NCBI RefSeq assembly: GCF_002910905.1
Contig: NZ_NEUE01000212.1
Location: forward strand, 1 to 46,073
Reading direction: 5' to 3'
DNA from: Streptomyces sp. SM11
Lineage (GTDB): Bacteria; Actinomycetota; Actinomycetes; Streptomycetales; Streptomycetaceae
Length of the DNA: 46,073 nucleotides
Each line of letters begins with the position of its first letter. The first letter of the stretch is position 1. This document shows positions 1 through 7,980 of this stretch, in pieces. The notes under the pieces were generated by a model. It searched no databases. It was not told the DNA's origin and worked only from the letters and a program-made list of their open reading frames with translations. The translations under genes were made by a program, and so were the position numbers.

Positions 1-1001
1 CGGTTTCCGCCTCGTGGTGCGTGTTCGCCGTGGATCGAGGTCCCCGAGGATCTGGTTGTCGGGGCGAGGCCGGCGTAGGAGGCGAGGTGGGCGGCGCTGG
101 GGAAACCGGTGCCGTCTCCGACGGTGACCAGCAGGACTGCGGCGGTCCTGACTCCGACTCCCGGCATCGAGGTCAGGACCGGGTGAAGAGGGTGGGCCTC
201 CAGCAGGCTGTTGATCTGCGCTTCGAGTGCCCGGCGCTGGTCGTGGACGGCTGCGAGGGAGGCGGCCAGGGACGGGATCACGATGTCGAGGGTGCCCGTG
301 CCGGGAACGATGACGGTCTGTTCGTCGAGAGCGTCGAAGACATCGTCGATCAGCCGCGCGGCCATCCGCGGGGCTTTCGGGCGGATGAGTTCGACGAGTC
401 TGCGGCGGCCGGCTTTCCGCAGAGCGGCCGGGGATCCGTGGCGCTCGAGGAGCCAGGTGACCGCAGGGTGGTCCAGCCGGGGCCCGAGCACGCGCTCCAG
501 CGACGGGTGAAACTGGGTGAGGAGCCCGCGTATCCGGTTGCTGGTGCGGGTCGCCTCGGCCGCGAGGTCCTGGTCGAAGCCAGTCAACACCGTGAGCTCG
601 GCGGTGATCTCGTCGGTCAGCTCCAGCGAACGCAGAGTGTGGGGCATCGTCCGGGCGGCGTCCGCGATCACCGCCGCGTCCTTCGCGTCCGTTTTCGCCT
701 CGCCCGGATACAGATCAGCGATCCGTCGCATGGCAAGCCCGGGCAGGTAGGCGACCTCGCAGCCCGCGTCGCGGGCCACGGTCAGGGGCAGAGCGCCGAT
801 GGACGCTGGCTGGTCCACGATGACCAGGACCGTGCCGAACTTGGCCTTGAGCTTGTCGAAGACCGCCCGCAGCTTCGGCTCGCTGTTGGGCATCGGCTTG
901 TCGAAGACCTTCTTCCCGGCCGGGGTGAGCCCGTGGCCGTGGTGGGCGGTCTTGCCGACGTCCATCCCGAGGAAGACGCCCACGCCTTCGATGTCGAACA
1001 T
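1..1001 (-). CDS. IS110-family transposase, 3' end cut by window edge
   Basis: Recombinase of IS110-type elements, which move without terminal inverted repeats and are now known to be guided by an element-encoded RNA. The reverse strand reads from an ATG at 999-1001 off the left edge, giving about 333 residues of an expected 400 or so. The N-terminal RuvC-like domain starts MFDIEGVGVFLGMDVGKTAH, with the first catalytic Asp in MDVGK. An acidic residue follows in VIVDQP, where many IS110 proteins have Glu, and two Asp lie in the GEAKTDAKDAA motif. The C-terminal Transposase_20 domain is visible as SMPGVGVRTAAVLL and then AAHLASYAGLAP, whose Ser is the presumed catalytic serine. No stop or frameshift is seen in the visible part, so the protein may be intact. 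Family assignment is firm; activity is unknown. Confidence 0.93.
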   Translation of the reverse strand, partial: MFDIEGVGVFLGMDVGKTAHHGHGLTPAGKKVFDKPMPNSEPKLRAVFDKLKAKFGTVLVIVDQPASIGALPLTVARDAGCEVAYLPGLAMRRIADLYPGEAKTDAKDAAVIADAARTMPHTLRSLELTDEITAELTVLTGFDQDLAAEATRTSNRIRGLLTQFHPSLERVLGPRLDHPAVTWLLERHGSPAALRKAGRRRLVELIRPKAPRMAARLIDDVFDALDEQTVIVPGTGTLDIVIPSLAASLAAVHDQRRALEAQINSLLEAHPLHPVLTSMPGVGVRTAAVLLVTVGDGTGFPSAAHLASYAGLAPTTRSSGTSIHGEHAPRGGN

Positions 1002-1190
1002 CGCACCCTCTCCAGGTCGTTGACCGTGCCGGCCTCGGCGGTGGCACCGTGCTCGCGCATCCACGTTATGCAGACCTGCCGCCCGCGAACTGCCCGGCAT
1101 TGCGCCGGATCGGGCGGTAGCCGGGTCTCTCATCAGCGTCTCCGACGGCACCTGCCGGGCCCGGCGACACCACCCCCCAGGTCATCCGAT
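1002..1190 (-). ncRNA. candidate bridge RNA region of the IS110 element
   Basis: In the IS110 group the guide (bridge) RNA is encoded between the element end and the transposase start. Here that interval is about 190 nt with no coding signal. It holds several short inverted repeats, including a perfect CCGGC/GCCGG hairpin with a 5-nt loop at 1094-1108 and GC-rich stems on both sides. Placement is by analogy with characterised IS110 elements. The RNA ends and the target- and donor-binding loops were not defined. Confidence 0.35.
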
Positions 1191-1207
1191 CGACAGAGGG
1201 GACACAG

Positions 1208-1546
1208 TCATACCGGCCCCGGAGGCCAGCGGCCCCATTGCAGGACCGCGAAAAACATAACGGGGGGGGCGATGCGCAGGAAAACCCAGTGGGAGTCGCG
1301 CGGGTTCCAGCGGAGCTTCGCGGCGAAGGCGTCCCTCGTCGTGGCGGGAAGGTCCGTTCCCTCCAGGGTCCTCGCCTCGCCCTCGATCAGCACCACATCG
1401 CGGGTGGGGCCGAGGGTGACCCGGATGGGACCGCCGGGAGTCACGTTGACGGCCGTCGGATTGGTCCGCCGGGTGGCCATCACCAGAGTGCCGGTGTCGC
1501 CCTCCCAGAGGAATGACAGCGGGACCAGGGGCCTCGGGCAGGAGTC
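1208..1546 (-). pseudogene. pyridoxamine 5'-phosphate oxidase-like fragment
   Basis: Remnant of a small flavin- or F420-binding split-barrel protein of the PPOX superfamily. In one reverse frame it reads VPLSFLWEGDTGTLVMATRR, then NPTAVNV, RVTLGPTRDVVLIEGEART and RDSHWVFLRIAP, which is the middle of such a protein. The 5' part is missing: an in-frame TAG lies at 1547-1549, just before this match, and no start codon precedes the conserved barrel strand. The 3' part is lost after a run of eight C (reverse strand, near 1261-1268); one reading frame then reaches a stop at 1208, while the neighbouring frame continues as RYVFRGPAM. The loss is next to the IS110 end, so insertion and a homopolymer slip may both have contributed. 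Confidence 0.7.
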
Positions 1547-1592
1547 CTAGGACCGGTCGCTCTCGTGGCGGGAGCAGGCGCAGACTGGGCCC

Positions 1593-2492
1593 ATGATCTC
1601 GCAGCCACCTGTGACGTCCGGAGCCTCCGTCCCGGAACCCGACAGGGGCGACGGTGGCGTCACCGATGCCGCCGTCGACGCCTATCTCACCCGGATCGGC
1701 GCGGACCGGCCGGTGCGGGCCGATAGCGAAGCGCTGCGCGAACTGCAGCACCGGCATCTGCTCGCCGTTCCCTTCGAGAACCTCTCGGTCCACCTGGGCG
1801 AGGACATCGTGCTGGAGGAACGGGCGCTCATGGACAAGGTGACCGGTGGGCGCGGCGGCTTCTGCTACGAACTGAACGGCGCGTTCGGGGCGTTGCTGCG
1901 GGCCCTCGGCTTCCGGGTGGCCCTGCTCCAGGCCCGGGTCTTCGGCGACGGCGGCCGGCTGGGCATTCCGTACGACCACATGGCGCTGCGGGTGGAGACC
2001 GAGGACGGCACGGGGCCCTGGCTGGCGGACGTCGGGTTCGGCGACAACGCGCTGCGGCCGCTGGCGCTCGACGACCGGACGGAGCAGGAGGACCTCCGAG
2101 GTGTGTTCCGGTTCCGTGAGGCGCCGCAGGGGGACCTGGATCTGCTGCGTGGCGGCTCGCGGCAGTTCCGGCTCGATCCGAGGGCGCGGACGCTGCCGGA
2201 GTTCCAGGTCGGGGCCTGGTACCACCGCACCTCGCCGGACTCGCATTTCACCCGGTCCCTGGTGTGCTCCCGGTACACGGAGGCCGGGCGGGTGACGCTG
2301 AGCGGACGATCTCTGGTCACCACGGTCGGCGGGGAGCGGCACCGTACGGAACTGGTCACGGACGAGGAGGTGCTCGCCGCCTACCGGGACCACTTCGGGG
2401 TGCGGCTCTCCCGGGTTCCCGAGGTCCGGAGGCAGTCGCCGTTCCGGGGAGCGGCCCACGGTGGTGACCCCGCGAACGGCCAGGACGATTGA
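1593..2492 (+). CDS. nat: arylamine N-acetyltransferase
   Basis: Cytosolic enzyme that transfers acetyl from acetyl-CoA to arylamines and hydrazines by a ping-pong mechanism through a cysteine. The Cys-His-Asp triad is visible: Cys91 in GGRGGFCYELN, His129 in PYDHMAL and Asp146 in LADVGFGD. The family's FENLSVH motif is at about residues 61-67. Length (299 aa) is slightly above the usual 270-290 because of a polar N-terminal tail of about 25 residues, so translation could start further in. The ATG used at 1593 has only a weak ribosome site. It stands alone between the damaged IS110/PPOX locus and the repeat block before the YceI gene. The substrate in this host cannot be told from sequence; some actinomycete homologues act in ansamycin-type amide formation, but no such cluster is visible here. 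Confidence 0.93.
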   Translation: MISQPPVTSGASVPEPDRGDGGVTDAAVDAYLTRIGADRPVRADSEALRELQHRHLLAVPFENLSVHLGEDIVLEERALMDKVTGGRGGFCYELNGAFGALLRALGFRVALLQARVFGDGGRLGIPYDHMALRVETEDGTGPWLADVGFGDNALRPLALDDRTEQEDLRGVFRFREAPQGDLDLLRGGSRQFRLDPRARTLPEFQVGAWYHRTSPDSHFTRSLVCSRYTEAGRVTLSGRSLVTTVGGERHRTELVTDEEVLAAYRDHFGVRLSRVPEVRRQSPFRGAAHGGDPANGQDD

Positions 2493-2520
2493 TCCACACA
2501 AGCGGAACAGGTAATTCGGA

Positions 2521-2624
2521 CCTTCGGTAACACCTGGGCACAGCTCATCACACCTCGCTATACGTCGGCACACCTCGGTACACCTGGTCACACCTCGGTA
2601 CACCTGGTCACAGCTCCGTACAAG
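2521..2624 (+). repeat. 10-bp phased direct repeats upstream of yceI
   Basis: About ten consecutive 10-bp units run from 2521 with a consensus near CACCTCGGTA or CACCTGGTCA. Units at 2571-2590 and 2591-2610 form an exact 20-bp tandem duplication, flanked by degenerate copies such as CACCTGGGCA, CAGCTCATCA, CACCTCGCTA and CAGCTCCGTA. A 10-bp period is close to one helical turn, so each unit presents the same face of the DNA. The block lies about 140 bp before the YceI-family start and just after nat. The function is unknown; a multi-site protein-binding region is one possibility. Confidence 0.75.
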
Positions 2625-2760
2625 CCCTTCTGAGAACCTCCGTTTGCCTCGAACACCGCAAAAGTGATCGAATGCATGCTCGTCGGCGGGCTGCTGATCC
2701 GACAATGACGTCCACCTGTCAGGGCCCGAAGTGTGAAGCGCCCCTGGGGGTACGTAAGAG

Positions 2761-3642
2761 ATGTTCGGCCGTTGGCTGGGAAACAGAGGCCAGGCGGGTG
2801 GGCGCGGTGGGGCCCTCGCCGGATTCCAGGTACCCCGTACCGCGGGCGTGCTCAGCTGCCGGGTGCTGGACCCGGTCAACGAACCGGTCCAGCAGGCCGA
2901 GTTCGTCGTGACCGACAGCATGGGCCGCAAGGTGACAGGCGGCGAGACGGACCCCTTCGGCAGTGCTCTCGCCACGGTCCCGGCGGGCGACTACCGGCTG
3001 GCGATCACGGCCGAGGGCTTCACCCCGTTCCACGGGGCGGCGACGGTGACCGAGGGCGCGCACGCCACCCTGGGCGACCTGACCCTCCAGGTGGCGCAGC
3101 CCCCGCAGCTGCCCGACCCCGGCGACTGGGACATCGAGCCGAACCACTCGCAGATCGGCTTCACCGCCCGGCACATCGGGCTGGCCCGCATCCACGGCAG
3201 GTTCAACACCTTCGCCGGGGCGGTCCGGATCGCCGACCGCATGGAGGACTCCGCCATGCACGTGATCATCGACGCGGCGTCGATCGACACCAATGTGCAG
3301 ATGCGCGACGACCACCTGCGCTCCGGCGACTTCCTCGACGTCGGCCGCTACCCGACGCTGGAGTTCTACAGCGAGCGTTTCGTCCACCGGGGCGGCAGCC
3401 GCTGGGGCGTCACCGGTGCGCTGACCCTGCACGGCGTCAGCCGTACCGTGACGCTGGACACCCAGTACCTCGGTATCGGCAATGGTCTTGAGGGCGAGAC
3501 GCGTGCCGCCTGCCGGGCCACCACAGAACTGCACCGCGAGGACTTCACCCTCACCTGGCAGACCATGCTGGCGCGCGGGATCGCCGCGGTGGGGCCGAGC
3601 ATCGTCATCGACCTGGACATCCAGATCGTGCCCAAGGGCTGA
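2761..3642 (+). CDS. YceI-family protein with N-terminal carboxypeptidase-regulatory-like domain
   Basis: YceI proteins are lipocalin-like beta-barrels that bind isoprenoid-type lipids; several are stress-induced. Residues about 118-292 form the YceI domain: DWDIEPNHSQIGFTARHIG at its start, then IDTNVQMRDDHLRSGDFLD, YPTLEFYSERF and GALTLHGVSRTVTLD. Residues about 28-110 look like a carboxypeptidase-regulatory-like beta-sandwich (LSCRVLDPVNEPV, then ATVPAGDYRLAITAEGF). No signal peptide is evident, so unlike the secreted E. coli protein it may be cytoplasmic. The ATG at 2761 follows GTAAGAG. It is a single gene, convergent with the small reverse gene at 3683. Confidence 0.9.
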   Translation: MFGRWLGNRGQAGGRGGALAGFQVPRTAGVLSCRVLDPVNEPVQQAEFVVTDSMGRKVTGGETDPFGSALATVPAGDYRLAITAEGFTPFHGAATVTEGAHATLGDLTLQVAQPPQLPDPGDWDIEPNHSQIGFTARHIGLARIHGRFNTFAGAVRIADRMEDSAMHVIIDAASIDTNVQMRDDHLRSGDFLDVGRYPTLEFYSERFVHRGGSRWGVTGALTLHGVSRTVTLDTQYLGIGNGLEGETRAACRATTELHREDFTLTWQTMLARGIAAVGPSIVIDLDIQIVPKG

Positions 3643-3682
3643 AGCCGTCCCGGTCGTGCCCGAGGGCTGAGCCGGCCGGGCG

Positions 3683-3928
3683 CTACGGCTTCTCCAGCCA
3701 GCCTTCGTACTCCGCTGCGAACGCGTCGAGCGCGGCCGGGTCCAGGCGCCCGGCCGCGTCCTCCACGACCACCAGCCACTGGGCGTCCTCGGCGTCGTCC
3801 TCGCCGGCCAGCGCGTCCCGTACGAGCTGGGGCTCCTCGGCGACCCCGAAGCGGTCCGCCAGCTCCCCGGCCACCTCCTCCGCGGAGTCGCGGTCGGGCA
3901 GTACCAGCACATGTCTCACATCGCTCAC
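3683..3928 (-). CDS. conserved hypothetical protein, 81 aa
   Basis: Small acidic protein starting MSDVRHVLVLPDRDSAEEVA and ending FAAEYEGWLEKP. It has no recognisable catalytic motif, signal peptide or membrane segment. The pattern of an N-terminal beta-strand followed by a helix rich in Ala, Glu and Asp suggests a small alpha/beta fold. Codon bias is typical of the neighbours, which supports it being a real gene. It is divergent from holA, with about 100 bp between starts, and convergent with the YceI gene. I do not recognise a function; similar small acidic proteins are common and unstudied in streptomycetes. Confidence 0.75.
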   Translation of the reverse strand: MSDVRHVLVLPDRDSAEEVAGELADRFGVAEEPQLVRDALAGEDDAEDAQWLVVVEDAAGRLDPAALDAFAAEYEGWLEKP

Positions 3929-4029
3929 CCGGTCATTCTCCGGTACGGGCGTCCGTGCCCCGCGCCCCGGGGCGGCCCGCCCGTCAGTGCTGTCCGGGCT
4001 GTCAGTGGGGCGTGGGATGCTGGAACGCG

Positions 4030-5025
4030 ATGGCCACCAGGAAGAATTCCACCGACGATCCGCTCGCCCCCCTCACCCTCGCCGTGGGCCAGGAGGACCT
4101 CCTCCTGGACCGTGCGGTGCAGCAGGTGGTGGCGGCCGCGCGTGCCGCCGACGCCGACACGGACGTACGTGATCTGGCGTCCGACCAGTTGCAGCCCGGC
4201 ACGCTCGCCGAGCTCACCAGCCCCTCGCTCTTCGCCGAGCGCAAGGTCGTGATCGTGCGCAACGCGCAGGACCTCTCGGCCGACACGGTCAAGGACGTCA
4301 AGGCGTATCTCGGCGCGCCGGTCGAGGAGATCACCCTCGTCCTGCTGCACGCGGGCGGAGCCAGGGGCAAGGGGCTGCTGGACGCGGCGCGCAAGGCGGG
4401 AGCGCGGGAGGTCGCCTGCCCGAAGACCACCAAGCCCGCGGAGCGGCTCTCCTTCGTACGGTCGGAGTTCCGGACGCACGGGCGGTCCGCGACGCCGGAG
4501 GCCTGCCAGGCCCTGGTCGACTCCATCGGCAGCGATCTGCGGGAGCTGGCGAGTGCGGTGTCCCAGCTGATCGCGGACGTCGAGGGCACGATCGACGAGG
4601 CGGTCGTCGGGCGCTACTACACCGGGCGGGCGGAAGCCTCGTCGTTCACCGTCGCCGACCGGGCGGTCGAGGGGCGTGCGGCGGAGGCGCTGGAGGCGCT
4701 GCGGTGGTCGCTGTCGACCGGGGTCGCGCCCGTCCTGATCACCAGTGCGCTGGCGCAGGGGGTGCGGGCGATCGGGAAGCTGTCCTCCGCGCGGGGCGGC
4801 CGGCCGGCCGACCTGGCCCGGGAGCTGGGGATGCCGCCGTGGAAGATCGACCGGGTGCGGCAGCAGATGCGGGGGTGGACGCCGGACGGGGTCGCGGTGG
4901 CCCTGCGGGCCGTGGCGGCGGCGGATGCGGGGGTGAAGGGCGGGGGGGACGATCCTGAGTACGCTCTGGAGAAGGCCGTCGTCGTGGTCGCCCGGGCCGC
5001 GCGGGCGGGTCGGGCGGGTCGGTAG
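4030..5025 (+). CDS. holA: DNA polymerase III subunit delta
   Basis: Delta subunit of the clamp loader, which opens the beta sliding clamp and loads it on primed DNA. From the ATG at 4030 (MATRKNSTDDPLAPLTLAVG) the product is 331 aa, the family's usual size. It shows the RecA-like/lid arrangement without a functional Walker A motif, as expected for delta: VGQEDLLLDRAV near the start, LFAERKVVIVRN at about residues 67-78, and the C-terminal collar helices around PPWKIDRVRQQMRGW. An upstream in-frame extension to 3955 exists but is not protein-like, so it was not used. The gene is next to rpsT and lepA, as in other streptomycetes. The Ala/Arg/Gly-rich tail is typical for the genus. Confidence 0.95.
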   Translation: MATRKNSTDDPLAPLTLAVGQEDLLLDRAVQQVVAAARAADADTDVRDLASDQLQPGTLAELTSPSLFAERKVVIVRNAQDLSADTVKDVKAYLGAPVEEITLVLLHAGGARGKGLLDAARKAGAREVACPKTTKPAERLSFVRSEFRTHGRSATPEACQALVDSIGSDLRELASAVSQLIADVEGTIDEAVVGRYYTGRAEASSFTVADRAVEGRAAEALEALRWSLSTGVAPVLITSALAQGVRAIGKLSSARGGRPADLARELGMPPWKIDRVRQQMRGWTPDGVAVALRAVAAADAGVKGGGDDPEYALEKAVVVVARAARAGRAGR

Positions 5026-5418
5026 GCGCTTCCCTCCGGGGGCCGCCGCCTGGTGTGGGGCCCTGCGGACACTGGTTCCGTCCGCAAGAGCCGGACGGGC
5101 TGAGTGGTGCGGGTTCGACGCAGAGCGATGGTGCGGGTTCGGCGCGGCGCGCGGGGCCTCGTGCGAGTACCGGTACCGTCCTCAAGCGCCGGACGGGCTG
5201 GGTGTGCCCCCGGACGGGCCGCAACGTGCCCCGACGGGCCGGAAGCGCACGCACGGAAGCCCCGGGCCTCGATCTGGGGAGATCGGAGGACCGAGGCTTC
5301 CGGGTCACACTCTTGGTGCGCCGCACCCGCGTGGCGAACGCAGGTTCGGTGTGCGGCGCGGGGTGCCGGTCCGGGGCGGGAGAGAGGGCCCGTTAGTCCG
5401 TTCCGGCGGTCACATCAG
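5026..5418. repeat. intergenic region with dispersed Streptomyces-type repeats
   Basis: No convincing gene lies in these 390 bp between holA and rpsT; forward open frames here are Arg/Gly-rich and resemble no protein. Two near-identical 23-mers occur at 5080-5102 and 5178-5200 (21 of 23 bases the same); the shared core ends GCCGGACGGGCTG. Between them the 13-mer TGGTGCGGGTTCG occurs twice, at 5105 and 5129. Sequences with the CAAGCGCCGGACGGGCTG core are, from general familiarity, common between genes in Streptomyces genomes. Role unknown. Confidence 0.6.
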
Positions 5419-5439
5419 TGAGCTTCGGGAAGAAGCTCA
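5419..5439 (-). terminator. candidate rpsT terminator
   Basis: Perfect 8-bp stem TGAGCTTC/GAAGCTCA with a 5-nt loop, overlapping the rpsT stop codon at 5437-5439. No U-tract follows on the reverse strand, which is common in actinomycetes. The stem is short, so this is tentative. Confidence 0.4.
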
Positions 5440-5703
5440 GGCCTGCAGGGCGGCAACCTTGGACGCCAGCGCCGACTTCTTGTTGGCGGCGGAGTTCTTG
5501 TGGATGACACCCTTCGAGACAGCCTTGTCGAGCTGACGGGAGGCGTCGCGGACGGCCGTGGTGGCCTTCTCGACGTCACCGGCAGCGGCGGCCTCGCGGG
5601 CCTTGCGGATCGCGGTCTTGAGCGACGACTTGACGGCCTTGTTGCGCAGGCGCGCCTTCTCGTTGGTCTTGTTCCGCTTGATCTGGGACTTGATGTTCGC
5701 CAC
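5437..5703 (-). CDS. rpsT: 30S ribosomal protein S20
   Basis: Primary 16S rRNA-binding protein of the small subunit. The 88-residue product ([20 protein letters not shown] ...) is basic and helical, with the family's typical N-terminus and [18 protein letters not shown] near the end. The start is a GTG at 5703, preceded by AAAGG about 8 nt upstream; the N-terminal ANIKSQ fits only this start. It is transcribed away from lepA, with about 215 bp between the two starts. Confidence 0.98.
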   Translation of the reverse strand: MANIKSQIKRNKTNEKARLRNKAVKSSLKTAIRKAREAAAAGDVEKATTAVRDASRQLDKAVSKGVIHKNSAANKKSALASKVAALQA

Positions 5704-5779
5704 GAAAGAGCCTTTTCAGGTTCGTTGGATCTTCTATGTGCGCCACGCCGCTGATGAGAGCCACGAGGCACAGCTGTCC

Positions 5780-5809
5780 ACGGTAGCAGTCACCCTCCGA
5801 CCGGCCCAA
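5780..5809 (-). promoter_or_regulatory. candidate rpsT promoter
   Basis: On the reverse strand TTGGGC (5804-5809) and TACCGT (5780-5785) are separated by 18 bp, a fair match to the actinomycete housekeeping sigma consensus. It would give a leader of about 70 nt before rpsT. Based on spacing and hexamers only. Confidence 0.35.
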
Positions 5810-5918
5810 ACCGGTCGCGGTCCCGCAGGCGTGGGACGATGGAGCCTACGTATCGATCCGACCGACCCGACATCGACCCGAGACACGGCGTTCGGCGTCT
5901 CAAGAATCAGGACCCTGC

Positions 5919-7793
5919 GTGCCCGCGACTCCTTCCAACGTGCCCGATCCGAGCCGTACCGACCCGGCGCTGATCCGCAATTTCTGCATCATCGCGCACA
6001 TCGACCACGGCAAGTCGACCCTCGCCGACCGGATGCTTCAGCTGACCGGCGTGGTCGACCAGCGGCAGATGCGTGCTCAGTACCTCGACCGGATGGACAT
6101 CGAGCGCGAGCGCGGCATCACCATCAAGTCCCAGGCGGTCCGGCTGCCCTGGGCGCCCGACACGGGCGAGGACACGGGCACCACCCATGTCCTCAACATG
6201 ATCGACACCCCGGGCCACGTGGACTTCACCTACGAGGTCTCCCGTTCGCTCGCCGCCTGCGAGGGCACGGTCCTGCTGGTCGACGCCGCGCAGGGCATCG
6301 AGGCCCAGACGCTGGCCAACCTCTATCTCGCGATGGAGAACGACCTCACCATCGTCCCGGTGCTCAACAAGATCGACCTTCCCGCCGCGCAGCCGGAGAA
6401 GTTCTCCGAGGAGCTGGCCAACCTCATCGGCTGCCAGCCCGAGGACGTGCTCAAGGTCTCCGCCAAGACCGGTGTCGGCGTGGACGCGCTGCTCGACCGG
6501 GTCGTGCGGGACGTGCCGCCCCCGGTCGGCGTCGCGGACGCCCCCGCCCGCGCGATGATCTTCGACTCGGTCTACGACGCGTACCGCGGTGTCGTCACCT
6601 ACGTCCGTGTCATCGACGGCCAGCTCAACAAGCGCGAGCGGATCCGGATGATGTCGACCGGCGCCACCCACGAGCTGCTGGAGATCGGGGTGTCGTCCCC
6701 GGAGATGACCCCGGCCGACGGCATCGGCGTGGGCGAGGTCGGCTACATCATCACCGGAGTGAAGGACGTCCGGCAGTCCAAGGTCGGTGACACGATCACC
6801 TCCCTGCACAACGGAGCGACCGAGGCGCTGGGCGGCTACAAGGACCCGAAGCCGATGGTGTTCTCGGGGCTGTACCCGCTGGACGGCTCGGACTACCCGG
6901 ACCTGCGCGAGGCGCTGGACAAGCTCCAGCTCAACGACGCCGCCCTGGTCTACGAGCCGGAGACCTCCGCCGCGCTCGGCTTCGGCTTCCGCGTCGGCTT
7001 CCTCGGCCTGCTCCACCTGGACGTGGTCCGCGAGCGGCTGGAGCGCGAGTTCGGCCTCGACCTGATCGCCACCGCCCCCAACGTGGTCTACCGCGTCGAG
7101 ATGGAGGACGGCACCGAGCACGTCGTCACCAACCCGAGCGAGTTCCCCGAGGGCAAGATCGACAAGGTGCACGAGCCGGTCGTCCGGGCCACGGTGCTCG
7201 CCCCGAGCGAGTTCATCGGCGCGATCATGGAGCTGTGCCAGGGCCGGCGCGGCACCCTGCTCGGCATGGACTACCTCTCCGAGGACCGGGTCGAGATCCG
7301 CTACACCCTGCCGCTCGCGGAGATCGTCTTCGACTTCTTCGACCAGCTGAAGTCCAAGACCCGGGGTTACGCCTCCCTCGACTATGAGCCCACCGGCGAG
7401 CAGTCGGCGCACCTCGTCAAGGTCGACATCCTGCTGCACGGCGACAAGGTGGACGCGTTCTCCGCGGTCACCCACAAGGACAAGGCGTACGCGTACGGCG
7501 TACGGCTCGTCGCCAAGCTGCAGAAGCTCATCCCCCGGCAGAACTTCGAGGTGCCGATCCAGGCGGCCATCGGCGCCCGGGTCATCGCCCGTGAGACCGT
7601 CCGCGCCATCCGCAAGGATGTCCTCGCCAAGTGCTACGGCGGTGACATCTCCCGTAAGCGGAAGCTGCTGGAGAAGCAGAAGGAGGGCAAGAAGCGGATG
7701 AAGATGGTCGGCAACGTCGAGGTTCCGCAGGACGCCTTCATCTCCGTCCTGTCGACCGACGAGTCCGCGGGAGAGAGCAAGGGCAAGAAGTAG
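5919..7793 (+). CDS. lepA: elongation factor 4, ribosome back-translocase GTPase
   Basis: Translational GTPase related to EF-G that acts on the ribosome, proposed to back-translocate stalled ribosomes and to help 30S assembly. The GTP-binding domain has G1 AHIDHGKST near residues 29-37, the switch sequence [13 protein letters not shown]3 DTPGH and G4 NKID. EF4-specific C-terminal motifs include [15 protein letters not shown] and the end region [20 protein letters not shown]. Length (624 aa) is typical, with a short Streptomyces-type N-terminal tail. The start is a GTG at 5919. A strong terminator lies about 35 bp after the stop, so this is probably a one-gene unit. Confidence 0.98.
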   Translation: MPATPSNVPDPSRTDPALIRNFCIIAHIDHGKSTLADRMLQLTGVVDQRQMRAQYLDRMDIERERGITIKSQAVRLPWAPDTGEDTGTTHVLNMIDTPGHVDFTYEVSRSLAACEGTVLLVDAAQGIEAQTLANLYLAMENDLTIVPVLNKIDLPAAQPEKFSEELANLIGCQPEDVLKVSAKTGVGVDALLDRVVRDVPPPVGVADAPARAMIFDSVYDAYRGVVTYVRVIDGQLNKRERIRMMSTGATHELLEIGVSSPEMTPADGIGVGEVGYIITGVKDVRQSKVGDTITSLHNGATEALGGYKDPKPMVFSGLYPLDGSDYPDLREALDKLQLNDAALVYEPETSAALGFGFRVGFLGLLHLDVVRERLEREFGLDLIATAPNVVYRVEMEDGTEHVVTNPSEFPEGKIDKVHEPVVRATVLAPSEFIGAIMELCQGRRGTLLGMDYLSEDRVEIRYTLPLAEIVFDFFDQLKSKTRGYASLDYEPTGEQSAHLVKVDILLHGDKVDAFSAVTHKDKAYAYGVRLVAKLQKLIPRQNFEVPIQAAIGARVIARETVRAIRKDVLAKCYGGDISRKRKLLEKQKEGKKRMKMVGNVEVPQDAFISVLSTDESAGESKGKK

Positions 7794-7826
7794 CCCCGCG
7801 CCGACGCCTGCCGATGAGCAGTCCGG

Positions 7827-7862
7827 AGGGCCCCCATGCCGCAGCATCGGTATGGGGGCCCT
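7827..7862 (+). terminator. lepA intrinsic terminator
   Basis: A 15-bp GC-rich inverted repeat, AGGGCCCCCATGCCG / CGGTATGGGGGCCCT, with one mismatch that is G-U in RNA and a 6-nt loop, is followed by TTTCGTT. Strong Rho-independent structure 33 bp after lepA. Confidence 0.88.
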
Positions 7863-7937
7863 TTCGTTATGAAAGCAGCGGCCCGTTGCCTCTTACGTGG
7901 CGGACAAGTGCGCTCTACTCTGATCACGACTTGATGG

Positions 7938-7952
7938 TTACTGGCTAGTTAA
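7938..7952. promoter_or_regulatory. candidate operator upstream of the acyl-CoA ligase gene
   Basis: Near-palindrome TTACTGGCTAGTTAA, arms TTACT and AGT(T)AA, about 160 bp before the acyl-CoA ligase start and close to where its promoter should lie. Fatty-acid degradation genes in actinomycetes are often controlled by TetR-type repressors at sites of this size. The assignment is inference from position and symmetry; no regulator is encoded nearby. Confidence 0.35.
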
Positions 7953-7980
7953 CAAGCCGAGCAAGCAGGTTGCGCCGCAG

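Larger units (their letters stand above)
1..1200 (-). mobile_element. IS110-family insertion sequence, 5' part
   Basis: The transposase at 1-1001 plus its upstream non-coding segment form the transposase-proximal end of an IS110-type element. The other end lies outside the window. The boundary at about 1200 is an estimate: these elements lack terminal inverted repeats, so the edge cannot be read from the sequence. It is inferred from the point where the neighbouring oxidase-like reading frame (1208-1546) stops resembling its family. The element appears to have landed in or beside that gene. Confidence 0.65.

Noticed and set aside
21..1550. 509-codon open frame on the forward strand over the IS110 transposase
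   Set aside because: It is antisense to a clear transposase, Arg/Gly-rich, and matches no protein; such long antisense frames are a GC-content artefact in Streptomyces.
2521..2624. CRISPR-like array
   Set aside because: The repeat period is 10 bp with no spacers, and no cas genes are near.
5055..5396. 113-codon forward frame between holA and rpsT
   Set aside because: Made largely of repeated intergenic motifs, with no ribosome site and Arg/Gly-rich translation.
5907..7847. 646-codon reverse open frame over lepA
   Set aside because: Exact antisense of lepA with repetitive Leu/Asp/Val composition; no protein features.
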